Assembly (NCBI GenBank): GCA_022376515.1
Contig: WTXI01000373.1
Location: 1 to 32,981, forward strand
Direction of reading: 5' to 3'
Source: Lactifluus volemus
Taxonomy: Eukaryota > Basidiomycota > Agaricomycetes > Russulales > Russulaceae
Length of the DNA: 32,981 nucleotides
Part shown: positions 28,916 to 32,981 of the stretch, piece after piece
Position numbering within the stretch: position 1 is the stretch's first letter
Layout: the number at the start of each line of letters is the position of its first letter
Position numbers and translations under genes: made by a program
Notes under the pieces: generated by a model
The model's database searches: none
What the model saw: the letters and a program-made list of their open reading frames with translations, nothing else
What the model was told of the DNA's origin: nothing

Positions 28916-30049
28916 TTAGTACACGCGATACCAACTTCGTTCCACATGCTCACACTCAGTATGTTCGCGCTTGGTCGGAACGGTAAGTCGTAGGGAATGA
29001 AGGCGGTCACCAATGAGAAGAGAACTTGTAAAGATTGCGTTGTCAGTAGGATACCTACCACTTCAAACCATACGTTGGCTGCACTTCCCAAACTGCCCCA
29101 ACACAAAGTATAGTGCCCTGTGCTCCGGCCTTACCTTGGATAGGGTACTTGCGATCAAACCGTGCTCGTTTATCAACCAATACAATGACGTGGTGCGGGT
29201 CCAAGACGCCACTTTCTGATCGGAGGTCGACGCGAACTATAGCATCGGTAGTCTACCGCAAAAAGTTAGAATGTGGAAAAGAACGCAAATCTTTCCGCTT
29301 AGGATCAATTTTCGATTTTGAAACGGTATCGTCAATGTGCTGCTGATTCTATAAGGTGTCGTGATGGATCAGAGAATGAATTGGATTGACATTGAACCAT
29401 TTTATGCCATTTTAATGGCCGACTCTTGTGTGCCAATACAATAAGCCATGAGAAATCGGCCGAATTATGACTGCGATGTGGTTTCTGGGAAATTTAACAA
29501 AGTGAGTGACGCCGATTCACGATGGGTATGGGTAAGGTAGTTCTTTTGGGACCAGAGTCCGTTCCTCGAGCTTGACCGAGATGCCTACGAAAGGAGTCTA
29601 AGAAGAGTTTGCAAAGAAGGGATCTACAACGCACCGGATCACACCATAAATGTAGAGGCCTATGAACAAGCTGATCACACATCGTGAAACACGAGACTAA
29701 CTTATTCTCCATGTGATAACTATGCTCGCGACGGCGCCCGAGCTAAGACAGAAGCAAGCGACGGACAAGGAGAGTGAGGGCAATGAGGATCTATAGGAAT
29801 ATGAAGTCCAGAATTTCTATGATACATGATGGCCAGAAAAAAAAAAAATGCCAGCGCTGTACTGTAGAAGCCATGAGGAAGCCGGCAATTCCATGACGCG
29901 CGCCAAACAGGAACCACTAACCTTGAGTGGCGACCGTAAGCGACAGCTTTCTGAAGAGACTCATGCGCGGATCTCAGTACTGTACGTGTTGGCAAAGCAG
30001 AAGTGAGACTGCTCTGTCGTGAGGGTGACCAAATGACGGTAACCGGCAT
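28916..30049 (-). CDS. Putative membrane protein, gene structure unresolved
   Basis: Several coding-like blocks on the minus strand cannot be joined cleanly. In order they are: a possible start at 30049 (MPVTVIWSPSR), with an alternative at 29964 (MSLFRKLSLTVATQ); a hydrophobic block near 29770-29700 (SLSVACFCLSSGAVASIVIT, then SLYIYGVIR); a polar block near 29560-29470 (QKNYLTHTHRESASLTLLNF); a confident-looking exon at 29252-29135 (TTDAIVRVDLRSESGVLDPH, then RFDRKYPIQ); and an end that reads either VWEVQPTYGLK..., stopping at 28916, or ...NLTRFERAPENLREEP, stopping at 28741. The first alternative needs an implausible 34-nt intron. One-base sequence errors, as seen in the neighbouring genes, could explain the confusion. 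No family recognised. Confidence 0.35.
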
Positions 30050-30116
30050 TATCCGAGAGAGGGGGCAAAGATAAGAAAGGTGAGGTAGAGCCGCTATTGC
30101 AAGAGACAAGTCAAAT

Positions 30117-31081
30117 ATGGCCGATAAAGCACAATCTCTCCGTTCCGCTATGAAACATCCTTCTCGCCCAACTTCTCCTCTCCTATCTCTCCTCCTTTGA
30201 CATCCCCGACACAGAGCCCCGCTAGTACCCTCAACAGTTCCCTAGCCCCCCTCAGCCCCTCCATCTCTGAAAGATCCGATACCCTCCTTTCTTCCTCTTA
30301 CATCGCACACTCCCCCACCGCTTCTACTATTGGTCCAAATGCACCTCAAGGCTATACTCCAAAAGTATCTTTCGATACGTTCGAGAACCCCTCCGCTCCT
30401 ATGTTTTCCTTTACCTTACAAGTCAAGTCGGATGGATATGAGCGATACCCGAGCACTCGCGTGTTTCTATGTGCATCTAGCGCGGATGAGAGCGGTCGTC
30501 AGGCCCTAGACTGGGCCATCGATAGCTTGATCCAGGACGGAGATGAACTCATTGTTTTTCGCGGGATAGACCAAGACGACCTCGGTAGGAAAATTTTCGT
30601 CCCGCCTATCCACCGTGCTCTCTCGCCCTGAAAGGTGAAACCTACATAACGCAGAGAGGGACCATGACGTTGCTCGCGATGAAGCCCGAGATCTCATGCA
30701 TCGAGTACAGAACAAGTGTGTGGATGTCGACCGGGATCGAAAGGTACTGTATCGTAAACCTCTCGTCGATCGGCGCTTACCGATATGACGCTCCAGTTGT
30801 CGATCATCGTCGAGTACATCGCCGGCAAAGTCACAACCACCATTGACCGCCTCATCGCACTTTATCGCCCAGATTCCGTCGTCGTTGGTTCTCGAGGGGC
30901 CCGAAAGATGAAGCAGGCTTTTGGCGCCGCCTTTGGCTCGCAAAGCATGGGAGGCGTTGCAAAGTACTGTCTCAGTCACTCTCCTGTACCCGTCATCGTA
31001 GTCCATCCGGAGAGCAAAGTTCGAAAGACGCTCGACAAGCGTCGCGCGGATCCAAAGCGTGGCATACATTTCGATGAGTGA
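30117..31081 (+). CDS. Universal stress protein (UspA) domain protein
   Basis: Cytosolic USP-fold protein, predicted to bind ATP and of unclear cellular role in fungi. Exons about 30117-30584, 30655-30743 and 30797-31081; about 280 residues. A Ser/Pro-rich N-terminal extension (MADKAQSLRSAMKHPSRPTS) precedes the domain. USP motifs: RVFLCASSADESGRQALDWA, DGDELIVFRGID, HDVARDEARDLMHRVQNK, LSIIVEYIAGKVTTTIDRLI, then VVGSRGARKMKQAFGAAF and YCLSHSPVPVIVVHPE, matching the G-x2-G...G-S/T nucleotide-binding region. The start codon at 30117 and the rest of exon 1 are out of frame by one missing base somewhere between about 30150 and 30195. No GT-AG intron explains it. From about 30197 the model is clean. 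Confidence 0.85.
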
Positions 31082-31349
31082 ATACCCTTTCTCACTCTTC
31101 AGGTCTTTGGCAATCGTTGATGGTCAATAGCAATCGACTACAAGCACAAAGAAGCAATGTTTCTGGACCTGGATTCCCTATGACAATATCTCGTTGATTC
31201 GCTATTGTAAAATTAGATTTCCTTAGAGTTGTTGTTTTGTGAGAGAAGGGAGGACACGATCACATGATTTGATGAAACCGTGAACATGAACAAATCAGAC
31301 GCGACCTGGTCACACGAGACTCGTCTCAACTATCAGTTCGTCATCAACA

Positions 31350-32981
31350 ATGGACTGCAACGATTTCGGACGCTTTGGCGTCCTCCGCTTCATGAGACGC
31401 CAAGAAGAAACTGTCATAGCATCATATCCGATAGATGAACACGAACTCACTTTTGGTTGCGACCCCTCCTGCAGCGTTCGATTGTACTATCCTACTGTCA
31501 GCCCGCTCCATGCTAAAATCATTTTTCAAGAGCACAAAGTTGGTCTATCGCTTGTTTTTACTTTTATTAGAGCTCAAGAAACCTGCCGATTTTTAGGCCT
31601 TTATAGAAGTCTTTGGAGTACACGGCCTACTCGTCGACAAATGTCAAGTATTCCCGGCATCCCACCCACACAACCGTCCCGTTGTCCAACAATTCGGAAC
31701 TCGAGATCAACAAGAAACGCTTTCGCTTCGAATACCCGCCCAAGGCACTCCGCCCAGTCCTCACCTTCACTCCACCACCACCGACGTCGTCGGCCAACTC
31801 GGCAAAACGCAAACGGGTGCTCAGGCTCTCCATGATCCAGAGCGCCCAAGTGTTTACCCCGCGGCCCGATCCAGATCCCCGCGTCAACCTGCGCGTATTG
31901 CAGACCCCGATCCGGCTGAACAATTCGCCGCTGAAGGGCGCTGCTGCTGTTGCTGCTACTCGGGAGCAAGCCGACCAAGGAGGGTATTATAACGTCGCCA
32001 TTGAGACGCCCATCCGTCTCGTCGAGGGAAACCGTCCCCAGGTCGTAGAAGAAGAACAAGATCTCGTGATTTTGGAAGAGGTCGAGGCACCTACGACTGC
32101 CGCGATACAGCAACAGCAGCAAGTCAATCCCGGCCAAAGTCCCATGCGTGCGGACCAGCAAATGCAGATGCAGAATGGGGCTGCGGCCCCTGCGTTTCCA
32201 CTCCCCCTTCGTACCAGTCGCAACAGTTACAGACGCCGCATCGGAGGCCAGCGCGACCGTCACTGCACCGTGCAGTGCTGATACGTTCCGCGCAGCGCGC
32301 GGCGATGCGCGTTGAGATGGAGAGGGAACAGGAGGACGAAGAACGTGAAAAGAGCATGTCATGCCGAATGAAGAAGAACATATGCAAGTCGACGAGGAAG
32401 ATCTGGGAGGAACTGTCGCCGGAGAGCATGAAGAACCTGTCACGGAATGGGTGCCTAGACCGACAACGCCGATCTTTGGATGGCGCAACGGCCTCGCGGC
32501 CTTTAAGGACAGCTTGCAAGCTTTCCGCTCTCGCTCAAAGTCTCCAGAGAAGAACGAACACGCAGAGAAAGAGGTTGCCGAGGTGAGAACCACGCATACA
32601 TACATATATAAGTTGTTGGTCCTTACTGACTGACGCTCAAAAAGGCGATCGCCAATGACGAGGGTGAATTGCTTGACAAGATGAGGAGTTACGAGAGTCC
32701 GGGGATGAAATCCTTCGTGGACGTGCGACCACACGTGAAAGTAAATCGGGATTCAACAGGGTCGTCAATTCCAGTTCACTCCGCAACGTCCGCCACAGAG
32801 ACCACTGGCGGGGGCGGCATTCATGACTCCGCAAGTCCAAAAATCCAACGCAGCTCTCAGCCTCGCGGATCGTGTCAGGGGGCGCAAATCGACGGGCGGC
32901 GTGGGCCGGGCGAGGTGGCTGGTCACGAATACCGACGTTGCGGCTATCCCGAACGCGGACCAAAAATACCCCGAGGAGCGA
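31350..32981 (+). CDS. FHA-domain protein, 3' end missing, several apparent frameshifts
   Basis: Forkhead-associated domain protein, expected to bind phosphothreonine and probably nuclear. Exon 1 (31350-31538) carries IDEHELTFGCDPSCSVRLYY and SPLHAKIIFQEHK. Intron 31539-31596 leads to AFIEVFGVHGLLVDKCQVFP, and the domain ends SNNSELEINKKRFRFEYPP. Beyond it the protein is low in complexity, with RLSMIQSAQVFTPRPDPDPR, LIRSAQRAAMRVEMEREQED, DEGELLDKMRSYESPGMKSF and FMTPQVQKSNAALSLADRVR. A second intron is 32583-32644 (AAG acceptor). These blocks lie in different frames: shifts are needed near 31672, in a C run near 32205, near 32355 and near 32750. No stop is reached before the window ends. The FHA assignment is good; the exact protein cannot be stated. 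Confidence 0.75.

Overview
This window is nuclear DNA of a filamentous basidiomycete, most likely an agaricomycete. Genes are dense and mostly split by very short introns of 45-65 nt. The products are eukaryotic and fungal: cyclin C, COP9 signalosome subunit 1, Nop53, ribosomal protein eL31 and alpha-1,3-glucan synthase. No bacterial, viral, CRISPR, rRNA or tRNA feature was seen. I could not fix the order or species from the sequence alone.

Layout. 1-1037 (+) is the 3' part of a cyclin C gene. 1.0-2.7 kb is a gene-poor stretch with a decayed coding remnant split by a roughly 410 bp inverted-repeat (foldback) element. 3341-4730 (-) encodes a four-pass membrane protein and appears to contain a 4-nt microexon. 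6234-6794 (-) is a small secreted CFEM protein, divergent from eL31 (7246-7962, +). 8433-10525 (-) and 10649-12402 (+) are a membrane-anchored SGNH-type hydrolase and a CAP59/CMT1-type (GT69) glycosyltransferase, transcribed divergently from only 123 bp. NOP53 (12661-14365, -) and CSN1 (14788-16553, +) form another divergent pair. A WW-domain protein (16867-17758, -) and a single-exon nuclear-looking unknown protein (19214-20212, -) follow. 20690-28517 (-) is an 18-exon alpha-1,3-glucan synthase. After it come an unresolved membrane-protein gene (about 28.9-30.0 kb, -), a universal stress protein (30117-31081, +) and an FHA-domain protein running off the right end (31350-32981, +).

How the genes relate. 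Three or four of them (alpha-glucan synthase, GT69 transferase, SGNH hydrolase, CFEM protein) act at the secretory pathway or cell surface. The GT69/SGNH pair shares a promoter and may act on the same surface glycan. Cyclin C, CSN1, Nop53 and eL31 are unlinked housekeeping genes.

Unusual points. Five of the 55 introns I modelled appear to be GC-AG and six end in AAG. There is a candidate 4-nt microexon. The heme-ligand Asp of the CFEM domain is replaced by Gln. Apparent single-base frameshifts cluster to the right of about 28.05 kb in otherwise well-conserved genes, while every gene to the left reads cleanly. Gene models were built by hand from reading frames, splice signals and remembered family conservation; no database search was run.
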